Of a stretch of DNA of 20,903 bases, positions 7,217-16,602 are shown piece after piece. A model generated the notes under the pieces. That model was not told the origin of the DNA and did not search any database. It saw only the letters and a program-made list of their open reading frames with translations. Numbering within the stretch: the first letter of the stretch is position 1; each line of letters opens with the position of its first letter. Where the stretch lies: positions 1 to 20,903 of the forward strand of contig FR901931.1 of NCBI GenBank assembly GCA_000438255.1. The letters run 5' to 3'. The translations under genes were made by a program, and so were the position numbers. This DNA comes from Clostridium sp. CAG:389. Lineage in GTDB: Bacteria > Bacillota > Clostridia > TANB77 > CAG-508.

Positions 7217-9325
7217 ATGAAAAAAAATATAAAACAATTAGTAATATTTTTAATAATTTTAATAGCAATAATATTTATACAAAACAAAGTAGAAGCCCAA
7301 AGCTATTATATAGAAGATATGGATATACAAGCAAATGTAAATACAGACGGCTCAGTAGATATAGAACAAACACTTACATACTATTTCAATGGGGAATATA
7401 ATGGAATATATATAACAGTACCATATAAAGTAACTAATAGTGAATATAAAGACATAATCAAAAACAATAGAATAAATGATAATTTATACACAGGTTCAGA
7501 TGTAGATGTTAAAAGTGTTAGTGAAATTATTGGAAAAGCGGAAAAAAACTATAATATAGAAAAAAATGCGATAAATGGACAAAATGGAGTATATACAACA
7601 ACCAAAGATAAACAAACATTTGGAATAAAAGTATATTCACCATCTTCAAATGAATTGAAAACATTTAAAATAAAATATAATATAAAAGACCTATGTGTGC
7701 AACATAATGATATAGGAGAATTATATTATAATTTTATCGGAGGAGAATGGAAATGTAACATAGAAAATTTGAATATAGATATATATTTACCTTACAATAA
7801 ATCAGAAATAAAAATATGGGGACATGGACCATATAACGGAGAATCAAAAATAATTTCCAATACTCATGCAAATTTTAAAGTTAATGATATAAAAAAAGGA
7901 CAATATGTAGCTGCAAGAGTAATATTTGATAATTCTAATATAGCAAATTCAACTAAAAGATCAGGAATAGATGCAACAGAAATAATATATGAAAATGAAA
8001 ATGATATTATAGAACACAAGGAAGAAAAAATAAAATTTACAAGAAACGTTGTAATTATGGGAGTATGCTTACTAATTTACTGGATGATTTTATTATTATC
8101 ATTTGAAAAAGACAAGAAATACATATTAGAAGACATAGATGAAGATTATTTATTTAATAAATATAATCCAATGATAGCAGGATGTATACAAGGAAGCAGA
8201 GATATTTTATCAAGAGACATAATAGCAGTGATTTTAAATTTGATAGAAAAGAAAAATATAAAATTAGAAATAAAAGACCAAATTAACAAAGGTAGAGTAT
8301 ATTCAATATTAAAAGTACCTGAAAAAGAAAATGAAATGGATACAATTGAAAAATATGTATATGACTGGATATTTAATGGTAAAGAAATAGTTGAATTATC
8401 AGATAGATTAGAAAAACTACCTAAGGAGAAAGACGCAAACGAAAAATTTGAACAGCTAAATAAAATGGTAGAAATGAGATTATCAAAAATGGGAGCAAAC
8501 AAAAAAAGTGTACCAATAGCATTAAGAAAATTTAACATATTTTTGTTTGTAATATCAATATTAGTTGTTATAAGACATATTATTTTTAATGGAATAAATA
8601 ATATGTCTATGGCAAAATCTATGACAATATTAATGATAATATTATTCGCAATGATAGGAATTATAACTGCACTATTAAATATAGTTATAATAATAAGACA
8701 TCAAATAAACAAAATAGTTCAAAGAATAACTGGACAAAGAGTAGTAACAACAACAATAAGTTTAGTTACACTATTTGGAGTGATAATGATAATAACAGCA
8801 ATAATTGCACCTGGAAGCTATTTAATAGCAGATGAATTTTTAATATGTGCAGCAACAATACTAGTGCTAACAGATAATTTAATGTTAAAAAATAATGTTA
8901 ATATGATAGAAGATTATAGTAAATTAAACACGCTAAAGTACAAACTAAAAAATTCGTTATTAAGTGATAAAGATATTGAACATGTTGTTTTATGGGAAAA
9001 ATATTTAGCATATGCAGTAAGTTTTGGAATATCTAAAAAGATAATTGAAAAAATAGGAAAACTAAATTTAGATGATGATTTAACCAAATTAATAAATGAT
9101 AAAGATATATTAGAATATTTAACATCAGATTATTATATATTTTACACCTATGCTAGCCCAGATAGAAGATTTTTAAACAGTTATAATGAAACATTAGAAA
9201 AAGTCGCAACATCAATGTCAGGCAGTTCAAGCGGAAGCGGAGGAGGCTTCTCCGGTGGAGGCGGATTTTCTGGTGGCGGCGGAAGTCGGCGGAGGTGGAG
9301 GAGCATTTTAAGGAGAAAAAAATGA
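7217..9325 (+). CDS. DUF2207 domain membrane protein, Gly-rich tail shifted out of frame
   Basis: Predicted membrane protein of 702 residues as read. A signal peptide occupies about 1-27 (MKKNIKQ, a hydrophobic core, then KVEA). A large extracytoplasmic DUF2207 domain (about 30-270) has NTDGSVDIEQTLTYYFNGEYNGIY near its start. Membrane segments follow near 275-295, 438-456, 466-492 and 510-555, with a cytoplasmic stretch between the first and second. Members of this family normally end in a long Gly-rich tail terminating GGGGGAF or similar. Here the tail changes at base 9287 into Arg-rich residues (SRRRWRSILRRKK). Skipping that one C gives GGGGGAF and a TAA at 9309-9311, just before the AddB ribosome binding site, so an extra base is likely. 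The tail DNA (about 9219-9302) is much more GC-rich than the gene. Molecular role of the family is unknown. Confidence 0.8.
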   Translation: MKKNIKQLVIFLIILIAIIFIQNKVEAQSYYIEDMDIQANVNTDGSVDIEQTLTYYFNGEYNGIYITVPYKVTNSEYKDIIKNNRINDNLYTGSDVDVKSVSEIIGKAEKNYNIEKNAINGQNGVYTTTKDKQTFGIKVYSPSSNELKTFKIKYNIKDLCVQHNDIGELYYNFIGGEWKCNIENLNIDIYLPYNKSEIKIWGHGPYNGESKIISNTHANFKVNDIKKGQYVAARVIFDNSNIANSTKRSGIDATEIIYENENDIIEHKEEKIKFTRNVVIMGVCLLIYWMILLLSFEKDKKYILEDIDEDYLFNKYNPMIAGCIQGSRDILSRDIIAVILNLIEKKNIKLEIKDQINKGRVYSILKVPEKENEMDTIEKYVYDWIFNGKEIVELSDRLEKLPKEKDANEKFEQLNKMVEMRLSKMGANKKSVPIALRKFNIFLFVISILVVIRHIIFNGINNMSMAKSMTILMIILFAMIGIITALLNIVIIIRHQINKIVQRITGQRVVTTTISLVTLFGVIMIITAIIAPGSYLIADEFLICAATILVLTDNLMLKNNVNMIEDYSKLNTLKYKLKNSLLSDKDIEHVVLWEKYLAYAVSFGISKKIIEKIGKLNLDDDLTKLINDKDILEYLTSDYYIFYTYASPDRRFLNSYNETLEKVATSMSGSSSGSGGGFSGGGGFSGGGGSRRRWRSILRRKK

Positions 9326-12300
9326 GTTTACGAATAATTTATGGAAAATCAGGTAGTGGAAAAAGCGAATATTGCTTTAATGAAATAGCAAAACTAGTAA
9401 AAACAGAGAAAAAAATATACATAATAACACCAGAACAATTCTCATTTACGGCAGAAAAAAAGCTAATGGATGCAATTGATACAAAGGCAGTAATAAATGC
9501 AGAAGTATTAACAATTTCAAGAATGGCTCATAGAGTATTGCAAGAAATAGGAGGAAACACACAAACACAATTGACAAAATGTGGTAAGTCAATGCTTATT
9601 TATTCAATATTAAATGAAAATAAAAATAATTTAAAATTTTTAAGTAAATCTGATGAAAATATTGACTTATCTATGACAGCAATTACAGAGTTTAAAAAAC
9701 ATGGCGTTTTACCACAAGATTTACAACAAGAAATTGAAAATACTGATGACCAATATTTGAAGACAAAGTTAAATGACATGTTTTTAATTTACAGCAATTT
9801 TGAGAAAAAATTGCAAGGTGAGTATATTGAAGATACAGACTTATTAACTATGCTTTCAAATACTATTGAAGATACTGATATTGTTAAAGATAGTTTAATT
9901 TATATAGATGAATTTTCTGGTTTTACATACCAAGAATATGAGGTACTAAAAAAGTTTATTAAACTAGCAAAACAAGTTACAATAACAGTATGCGCAGATA
10001 GCTTAGAACCAAGCTTAAAACCAGATACAGATATATTTTATCCAAATAAAGTTACAATTTCCAAAATAATGAATTTGGTCAAAGAAGAAAAACTGGAATT
10101 AGAAAATACGGTGTATTTAGGTGAAACACCACGTTTTAAAACAGATGAACTTAAATATTTGGAGAAAAATATTTTTAATAACAGGGCAAAAAAATATGAT
10201 AAAAAAGTGGAAAATGTCAAATTATTTTTAGCCAAAAACCAATATTCAGAAATTGAAAATGTTGCAAAACAAATTACGAGACTTGTAAGAGATAAAAAAT
10301 TAAGATATAAAGATATTTCGGTTATTACAAGAAATATTGATACATATTCAAGTTTGATAAGAAGCATTTTTGCTCAATATGATATTCCTGTTTTTATAGA
10401 CGAAAAGAGAGATCTGAACCAAAACATAATAGTTCAATATTTGCTTTCAATATTTGAAATTTTCAGCAACAACTTTTCAAAAGAAGCGGTTTTCAATTAC
10501 TTAAAAATAGGATTTTCTGACATAGAAAATGATGATATTTTTAAATTAGAAAATTACTGTACAAAATGGGGAATAAAGCACAATAAGTGGAAAAATGATT
10601 TTACATATGGTGTGAATGATGATAACAAGGAAGAAATAGAGTATTTAAATAGATTAAGAAATCAAATAATAGAGCCATTATTAAAATTAAAAAGCAAATT
10701 TGGAACTGTAAAAGAAACAACAAGAGCAGTGTATGAATTTATGCAAGAACAGCAGATAGAAGGAAAAATCAACACAAAAATAAGTGAGTTGCAAGAGTTA
10801 GGACAAATTGATTTAGCGAATGGATATATTGCAAGTTACAAAATAATTTTAGATATATTTGATGAAATGGTTTTAATATTTGGAGAGGAAAAATTAAGTG
10901 TTGCAAAATATATGCAAATACTAAAAACAGGTTTGAAAAATAGTGAATTAGGAAAAATACCAGGAACACAGGACCAAGTAATTGTAGGAGATGTAGAAAG
11001 GTCAAGAAGTCATAAAGTAGACACTATTTTTATAATAGGATTAAATGACGGAAGTTTTCCAAGTATTAATAAAGCAGAGGGTTTTTTCGGGGATAAAGAC
11101 AGAAAAATTTTACAACAAGATGGAATTGAACTTGCAAATGGAACGATAGAAAATCTATATGAAGAAAACTTCAATATTTATAAAGCTTTCACAACAGCAG
11201 AAAAACAATTATATTTATCATATGCATCATCAGAAACAGAGGGAAAATCATTAAGACCATCAATGATGATAAATAAAATTAAAAAATTATTTCCAGAACT
11301 AAAAGAAGAAAGTGATGTAATCAACAAAAATTATGAAATCACAAATAAAAATATGACATATCAAGATCTTTTGGAAAATATATCAGAATTGAAAAACGGA
11401 AATAAAATAGAGGACGTTTGGTATGCAATTTATGAATACTACAAAAATCAAAATGAGTGGTATTCAAAAGTGGAACAAGACTTACAAGGAATAGATTACA
11501 CAAATTTACCTGAAAATATAAACAAAGAAACAATAGAAAAGTTGTATGGAAATACACTAAATGCAAGTGTATCAAAATTAGAAAAATTTGCACAATGTCC
11601 ATTTTCATATTATTTACAATATGGTCTAAGGCTAAAAGAAAAGGAAGAATTGAAAGTTCAAAATTTCGATACAGGTTCATTTATGCATGAAACAATAGAT
11701 GAATTTTTCAAAAAAGTAAAAAATGAAAATATCAGTTTGCCAGAATTAGTAACAGATGAGGAAAAAATCCAAAGCCTAGTAGATATAGTTGTTGAAGAAA
11801 GATTGGATATGGGCAAAAAATATACATTTGTAGCAACACCTAAATATAAAGTTTTAGTAAAAAGATTAAAAAGAATTGTTGCAAAAGCACTAAAATACAT
11901 AATTGAAGGACTTGTATATAGTGAGTTCAATATAGAAGGAACAGAAATTGAATTTGGGAAAAAAGGAAAATATAAGCCAATTTTAATACAATTAGATGAT
12001 GGTAAAAAAGTTGAGATTACAGGAAAAATTGATAGAATAGATACAGCAAACTCAGAAGATGGAAAATACTTACGAATTATAGATTACAAATCATCAGCAA
12101 AAAATATCGATTTAAATGAAGTATACGCAGGATTACAAATTCAGTTATTAACATATATGGATGCAGTGTGCAAAGAAGAAGACTTATTGCCAGCAGGTGT
12201 ATTATATTTTAGTCTATTAGAGCAAATGATAAAAGCAGATAAAAAAATAACAGAAGAACAAATAGAAGAAGAACTCAGAAAAAACTTCAAAATGAAAGGC

Positions 12301-12681
12301 TTGATATTAGCAGATGTAAAGGTAATAAAAATGCATGACAAAAATTTGGAATCAGGAACATCAAAATTGGTACCAGCAACATTGACAAAATCTGGGGAGA
12401 TTTCAGAGGGAAAAACAAATGGGGTTAATAAAGAGGAATTTGAAGTTTTACAAAATTATATATATAGGACTATTAAACAAATTGCAAAAGAGATTTTGAC
12501 TGGAAATATTAATATAAAACCATATAATAAAAAAGGTCAAAAGCCTTGTGATTATTGTTCTTATAAGGCTATTTGCGGGTTTGATACTAGAATTTGCGGA
12601 AATAGTTACAATTATATAGAAAAAAAATCTAAGGATGATATTATAAGAAAAATGAAGAAAAGTGCAAACAGGTTATCTTAA
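9322..12681 (+). CDS. addB: AddB subunit of the AddAB helicase-nuclease
   Basis: AddB works with AddA to resect double-strand breaks and load RecA. The 1119-residue length is typical. Near the N-terminus lies the Walker A motif GKSGSGKS (8-15). The C-terminal nuclease domain shows the RecB-family motif IIDYKSS with D921 and K923, preceded by GKIDRID. The four iron-sulphur cysteines are visible: C759 in FAQCPFSYY, then C1076, C1079 and C1085 in KPCDYCSYKAIC. I use the ATG at 9322, with AAGGAG at 9310-9315 six bases upstream, rather than the GTG at 9295, which lies in the Gly-rich coding tail of the previous gene. The previous gene as read overlaps this start by four bases (ATGA). AddA is usually the next gene, but pgeF follows instead. 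Confidence 0.93.
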   Translation: MSLRIIYGKSGSGKSEYCFNEIAKLVKTEKKIYIITPEQFSFTAEKKLMDAIDTKAVINAEVLTISRMAHRVLQEIGGNTQTQLTKCGKSMLIYSILNENKNNLKFLSKSDENIDLSMTAITEFKKHGVLPQDLQQEIENTDDQYLKTKLNDMFLIYSNFEKKLQGEYIEDTDLLTMLSNTIEDTDIVKDSLIYIDEFSGFTYQEYEVLKKFIKLAKQVTITVCADSLEPSLKPDTDIFYPNKVTISKIMNLVKEEKLELENTVYLGETPRFKTDELKYLEKNIFNNRAKKYDKKVENVKLFLAKNQYSEIENVAKQITRLVRDKKLRYKDISVITRNIDTYSSLIRSIFAQYDIPVFIDEKRDLNQNIIVQYLLSIFEIFSNNFSKEAVFNYLKIGFSDIENDDIFKLENYCTKWGIKHNKWKNDFTYGVNDDNKEEIEYLNRLRNQIIEPLLKLKSKFGTVKETTRAVYEFMQEQQIEGKINTKISELQELGQIDLANGYIASYKIILDIFDEMVLIFGEEKLSVAKYMQILKTGLKNSELGKIPGTQDQVIVGDVERSRSHKVDTIFIIGLNDGSFPSINKAEGFFGDKDRKILQQDGIELANGTIENLYEENFNIYKAFTTAEKQLYLSYASSETEGKSLRPSMMINKIKKLFPELKEESDVINKNYEITNKNMTYQDLLENISELKNGNKIEDVWYAIYEYYKNQNEWYSKVEQDLQGIDYTNLPENINKETIEKLYGNTLNASVSKLEKFAQCPFSYYLQYGLRLKEKEELKVQNFDTGSFMHETIDEFFKKVKNENISLPELVTDEEKIQSLVDIVVEERLDMGKKYTFVATPKYKVLVKRLKRIVAKALKYIIEGLVYSEFNIEGTEIEFGKKGKYKPILIQLDDGKKVEITGKIDRIDTANSEDGKYLRIIDYKSSAKNIDLNEVYAGLQIQLLTYMDAVCKEEDLLPAGVLYFSLLEQMIKADKKITEEQIEEELRKNFKMKGLILADVKVIKMHDKNLESGTSKLVPATLTKSGEISEGKTNGVNKEEFEVLQNYIYRTIKQIAKEILTGNINIKPYNKKGQKPCDYCSYKAICGFDTRICGNSYNYIEKKSKDDIIRKMKKSANRLS

Positions 12682-12696
12682 AAAAGGAGAAATATT

Positions 12697-13551
12697 TTGA
12701 AAGATTTAAGTAATAAAAATGTTATACGCATCAACAAAAATGGAGTACAGTACCTACAATTCAGAAAATTATTAGAGTACAAAGACATAATAACTCATGC
12801 GTATTCAATAGGAACAGATGTGAATTTTAGAACAGCAAGAGTTAACAAACAGCAATTACCAGAAAATGAATTCAATAAAGCAATTCAAGATTATAAAAAT
12901 TTATGCAATGAAATAAATGTAGATTATAAAAACATAGTAAAAACAAATCAAGAACATACAGATAATATTGCAATTGCAAATAAAAAAATTAATCAAGATT
13001 TTCCGGATATAAATTTAGAAGAATATAGTAAAACAGATGGGATTGTAACAAACAGACCAAACTTAGTATTATCAACAACAAATGCAGATTGCATATTACT
13101 ACTATTTTTTGACCCAGTAACAAAAACAATTGCAAATACACACTCTGGCTGGAAAGGAACATTGCAAAGAATTTCTGTAAAAACAGTTGAAAAAATGATA
13201 AATGAATTTAACAGCAAACCAGAAGACATTATTTGTTGTATTTGTCCAAGTATTAGAAAATGTCATTTTGAAGTTGATAGAGATGTTAAAGAAATGTTTG
13301 AAAATGAGTTTAAAGATTTGAATATAAACAAAAATATTGATATAATGGAAAAGCAAAAAGATAAAGAAAAGTGGAACATTGACACTGTTTTAATTAATAG
13401 AATTATATTAGAAAAAACAGGATTAAAAGCAGAAAATATTATAGATAGTGGGTTGTGTAGTGTGTGCAATAAAGAGTTGATACATTCTTTTAGAGTAGAA
13501 AAAGAAGGATATGGACTAAATACAGCAATAATTTCACTAATTGAAAAATAA
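12697..13551 (+). CDS. pgeF: PgeF/YfiH family purine nucleoside phosphorylase-laccase-domain protein
   Basis: Zinc-dependent protein of 284 residues, close to the family norm. The three metal ligands are visible: H87 in NQEHTDN, C132 in TTNADCILL and H149 in NTHSGWKGT. CPSIRKCHFEV and the terminal SFRVEKEGYGLN are further family signatures. In E. coli the homologue corrects a peptidoglycan-precursor error (L-Ser in place of L-Ala on UDP-MurNAc); homologues also show adenosine deaminase and purine nucleoside phosphorylase activity. Which applies here cannot be read from sequence. The start codon is TTG at 12697, supported by AAGGAG at 12684-12689. The gap to addB is 15 bases, so the two are surely cotranscribed. 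Confidence 0.9.
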   Translation: MKDLSNKNVIRINKNGVQYLQFRKLLEYKDIITHAYSIGTDVNFRTARVNKQQLPENEFNKAIQDYKNLCNEINVDYKNIVKTNQEHTDNIAIANKKINQDFPDINLEEYSKTDGIVTNRPNLVLSTTNADCILLLFFDPVTKTIANTHSGWKGTLQRISVKTVEKMINEFNSKPEDIICCICPSIRKCHFEVDRDVKEMFENEFKDLNINKNIDIMEKQKDKEKWNIDTVLINRIILEKTGLKAENIIDSGLCSVCNKELIHSFRVEKEGYGLNTAIISLIEK

Positions 13552-13630
13552 TTATAATTTAGAATACATTATATTAAGATTATAAAGTACAGAAAATTTT
13601 TACATATGAATAAATTTAAGTGAGGTAAAT

Positions 13631-14956
13631 ATGGAAATTAAAGAGATAAAAGAAACAAAAGAAGAAAAACAAAAAATGAGAAAAAGAAATATGAAATTAT
13701 TTCCAATATACAAAATGCTATCATGGGACCTTCTGTTTTATTACACAATTAACTTTTTATTTTTAACTCAAATTAAAAACATAAGTGCATCAAACGTTGT
13801 ATTAATAGATAGTTTCTATGCATTATTTATTATGGTTTTGCAAATACCAATAAATGTAATAATAGCATTTTTAGGCAAAAAGAAAAGCCTAGTAATAGGA
13901 AATATTACACTTGTTATATACATGCTTATAATAATTTTTAGTAGAAATATATTTGATTTAATTTTGGCAAATTTTATATCAGCAATAGGATTTGGAATTA
14001 AAGAAACAATACAAGCAGTATTATTAAAAGAATCAATACCACCATCAAAATATAAAAATCAAATATTTTCAAAACTAAATTCAAAAGGTGCAACAGGATA
14101 TTATACACTAAATATGATTTCAAAAGTAATAGCAGGATATTTATTTACAATAAATGGATATTTACCAATGATATGTTCACTAATAATATTAATAATATCT
14201 ACAATAATATCTATGGGATTCATAGAACCTAATCCCAAAGGTAATACTAGTTCAAAAAAAGCAATGGGAAATGAAGAAATTAAAAACATAAAATCTGGAT
14301 TTAAATTTGTGTTAAAATCAGAAAGATTAAAAGCATTAATACTATCAGCAGCGTTTATATGTTCACTTCTAAGTATATTAGGAAATTATGAAGTGAACCT
14401 TTTGGAGGATATAAATCTATCATCAATATTAATAGGGTATGCAGGGGCTCTGAACAGTCTTATAAATGCAATTGCTTCCAAAAAAGAAAATAAATTTAAT
14501 AGTATATTAAAAAATAAATCACTTACAGTATTATCATTAACATTGTCAATAAGTGCATTAGTAGCAGGAATTTGCGGAATATCAGGAATAAGAGAAAATT
14601 TAGTAGGAATTATAATAATATTAAGTACATATATGATATTTGGTTTTATAAATGGAATGTATTATACAATAATAGATAGGTATTTAATGAATTTTGCAAA
14701 CAAAGAAATAGATACTCAAATAAATTCTGTATATAATTTATTTAGAAATGCTACCAGAATGATTTTTGGCTATTTAGCATCATTTATATTAGGGGTTACA
14801 ACATCTGCAAATGCGCTAATAATAGTAGGAATAATATTTACAATAATATATATTTCTATTAGCCAATATATGAAAACAAGATTAGGATTAAAACCAGATG
14901 AATATTCAAAAGAAGAAAGAAAATATGATGAGTTAAAGAAAATTGAAAAAGTGTAA
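13631..14956 (+). CDS. Major facilitator superfamily transporter
   Basis: Predicted inner-membrane transporter of 441 residues with a Lys/Glu-rich cytoplasmic N-terminus (about 1-22) and roughly twelve hydrophobic segments. The first half has the loop LGKKKSLVIGN, equivalent to the MFS motif-A loop between segments 2 and 3, and GFGIKETIQAVLLKESIPP. A basic, charged loop (about 195-230, GFKFVLKSERLKAL) divides the two halves. Both ends are strongly charged (KEERKYDELKKIEKV). The substrate cannot be predicted; such proteins include drug and sugar exporters. Start ATG 13631 has GAGG five bases upstream. The 79-base gap from pgeF has AT-rich sequence but no convincing promoter. Confidence 0.85.
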   Translation: MEIKEIKETKEEKQKMRKRNMKLFPIYKMLSWDLLFYYTINFLFLTQIKNISASNVVLIDSFYALFIMVLQIPINVIIAFLGKKKSLVIGNITLVIYMLIIIFSRNIFDLILANFISAIGFGIKETIQAVLLKESIPPSKYKNQIFSKLNSKGATGYYTLNMISKVIAGYLFTINGYLPMICSLIILIISTIISMGFIEPNPKGNTSSKKAMGNEEIKNIKSGFKFVLKSERLKALILSAAFICSLLSILGNYEVNLLEDINLSSILIGYAGALNSLINAIASKKENKFNSILKNKSLTVLSLTLSISALVAGICGISGIRENLVGIIIILSTYMIFGFINGMYYTIIDRYLMNFANKEIDTQINSVYNLFRNATRMIFGYLASFILGVTTSANALIIVGIIFTIIYISISQYMKTRLGLKPDEYSKEERKYDELKKIEKV

Positions 14957-15008
14957 TAAATATAAAAAATTAAATTTAATTTCTATAAAAATTTAAGGAG
15001 ATTTGACA

Positions 15009-15941
15009 ATGAAATTACCAAAATTAAGACCACAAAAATTAAAAATAGGTGATACAATAGGAGTTGTAGCACCATCAAGTCCAATAATAGGAAATAATAT
15101 AGAAGAATTAAATAAAGCAAAAGAAATAGTAGAAAAAAGCGGATTTAAAGTAAAATACTCCAAAAATCTATTTTCAAACACTAATGGGTATAGTAGCACT
15201 GCAAAAGAAAAAGCAGAAGATATAAACGAAATGTTTGCAGATAAAGAAGTAAAAATGATTTGGTGTGCAAAGGGTGGAAATAACAGTAATAGTACATTTG
15301 AATATTTAGATTATGAACTAATAAAGAAAAATCCTAAAATAATATGTGGTTATAGTGATATAACTTCAATTACAAATATGATAACAGAAAAAACAGGATT
15401 AGTAACGTTTAGTGGAACGAATTTTAAAACGATAGCAACAGATGAAACAGATTTTAGCTACAAACAGGCACTAAGTAGGTTTGTAAATGGAAGTTTAGAA
15501 CTAGGAACAGAAAATGAAGAATATATAACAATTCAAGAAGGAAAAACTAGTGGAGAACTCATAGGAGGAAATCTTTCATTAATACGAGGAATGGTTGCGG
15601 GAAAATATTCACTAGACTTTACAGATAAAATTCTATTTTTAGAAGAACTAGGATTTGAGACAGATCCAGCAGGAACAAGTAATAACTTATATTATATGAA
15701 ACAAAATGGAATATTTGATAAAATAAAAGGTCTTTGGATTGGAAATTATGAACATGAAAGTGGAATATCACTAGAAAAGATTATAACAGATGTTTTAGAA
15801 GGTGAATACAAATTTCCAATCATAAAATCAAATAATTTTGGACATATAGAAAGAAAAATAGCTATTCCAATTGGTACAAAAGCAGAAATAAACACAAATG
15901 AAAAAGTTAAAATAAAATTAGTGGAAAATTGTGTAATGTAA
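15009..15941 (+). CDS. S66 family LD-carboxypeptidase (LdcA/MccF-like)
   Basis: Serine peptidase of the S66 family, 310 residues. The nucleophile is S116 in GYSDIT. The other triad members are E212 in LFLEELGFE and H279 in NNFGHIERK. The N-terminal GDTIGVVAPSSPI is the family's first strand and oxyanion loop. Known members cleave the L-Lys or meso-DAP to D-Ala bond in recycled muropeptides (LdcA) or inactivate microcin C (MccF). No signal peptide is seen, consistent with cytoplasmic recycling, but the two roles cannot be separated here. I use the ATG at 15009, eight bases after AAGGAG (14995-15000), rather than the TTG at 15003, only two bases away. The UDG gene follows after 31 bases. Confidence 0.9.
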   Translation: MKLPKLRPQKLKIGDTIGVVAPSSPIIGNNIEELNKAKEIVEKSGFKVKYSKNLFSNTNGYSSTAKEKAEDINEMFADKEVKMIWCAKGGNNSNSTFEYLDYELIKKNPKIICGYSDITSITNMITEKTGLVTFSGTNFKTIATDETDFSYKQALSRFVNGSLELGTENEEYITIQEGKTSGELIGGNLSLIRGMVAGKYSLDFTDKILFLEELGFETDPAGTSNNLYYMKQNGIFDKIKGLWIGNYEHESGISLEKIITDVLEGEYKFPIIKSNNFGHIERKIAIPIGTKAEINTNEKVKIKLVENCVM

Positions 15942-15972
15942 AGCTTATAGATGATAAAAAAGAGGTGTAGCA

Positions 15973-16530
15973 ATGTTTGAAACATGGGAAGAACTAGAAA
16001 ATTCAATAGTAAATTGTAATAAATGTAAATTATGCAAAACAAGACAAAATATAGTATTTGGAGTTGGAAACAGAAATGCTGATATAATGTTTATAGGCGA
16101 AGGGCCTGGGGCTGATGAGGATAGGTTAGGGAAACCTTTTGTCGGTAAAGCTGGTAAACTTATGAATATGGCTTTTGGTATTGTTGGAATTAAAAGAGAA
16201 GAGGTATATATTGCAAATGTTGTTAAGTGTAGACCTCCTGCAAATAGAAATCCAGAAGATGATGAATCAAATGCTTGCTTGAATTATTTGAGAAATCAAG
16301 TTATGTTGGTTAAGCCTAAAATAATTGTTTTGCTAGGGAGTGTTGCTTTAAAAAATATTTTGGGTAAAGAGTTTGGTATTACTACTTCAAGAGGTAAGTG
16401 GATTGAGAAAAAGGGGATAATGTATATGCCTACTTGGCATCCTGCTGCTCTTTTGAGAGATGAGACTAAAAAAGTTGATTTTATAAATGATTTACAAGCA
16501 GTTATTGAAAAATATAACCAAAACTATTGA
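15973..16530 (+). CDS. Type IV uracil-DNA glycosylase
   Basis: Removes uracil from DNA to start base-excision repair. The 185-residue protein has the family's four iron-sulphur cysteines: C15 and C18 in CNKC, then C86 in VKCRPP and C102. The active-site motifs are GEGPGADED (42-50) and TWHPAALLR with H156. The PFVGKAG loop is also present. These place it in family 4 (thermophile-type UDGa) rather than the Ung family. From about base 16093 the codon use changes from A-ending to T- or G-ending: only one of thirteen Gly codons after that point is gga, while the neighbouring LD-carboxypeptidase gene uses gga for most. The stop codon overlaps the promoter of the pilin-like gene. Confidence 0.93.
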   Translation: MFETWEELENSIVNCNKCKLCKTRQNIVFGVGNRNADIMFIGEGPGADEDRLGKPFVGKAGKLMNMAFGIVGIKREEVYIANVVKCRPPANRNPEDDESNACLNYLRNQVMLVKPKIIVLLGSVALKNILGKEFGITTSRGKWIEKKGIMYMPTWHPAALLRDETKKVDFINDLQAVIEKYNQNY

Positions 16531-16555
16531 AATACAGTTGTAGTTATGATAAAAT
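16527..16555 (+). promoter_or_regulatory. Predicted promoter of the pilin-like gene
   Basis: TTGAAA (16527-16532), 17-base spacer, TGATAAAAT (16547-16555) with the TG of an extended -10. It overlaps the end of the UDG gene. Transcription would start near 16562, right at a small 5' hairpin (TACAGG 16561-16566 with CCTGTA 16572-16577) that could protect the message end. It makes the pilin-like gene independently expressed. Confidence 0.55.
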
Positions 16556-16602
16556 TCAAATACAGGAACAACCTGTAAAAGACAAAAGAAGGAGAGATAG
16601 AA

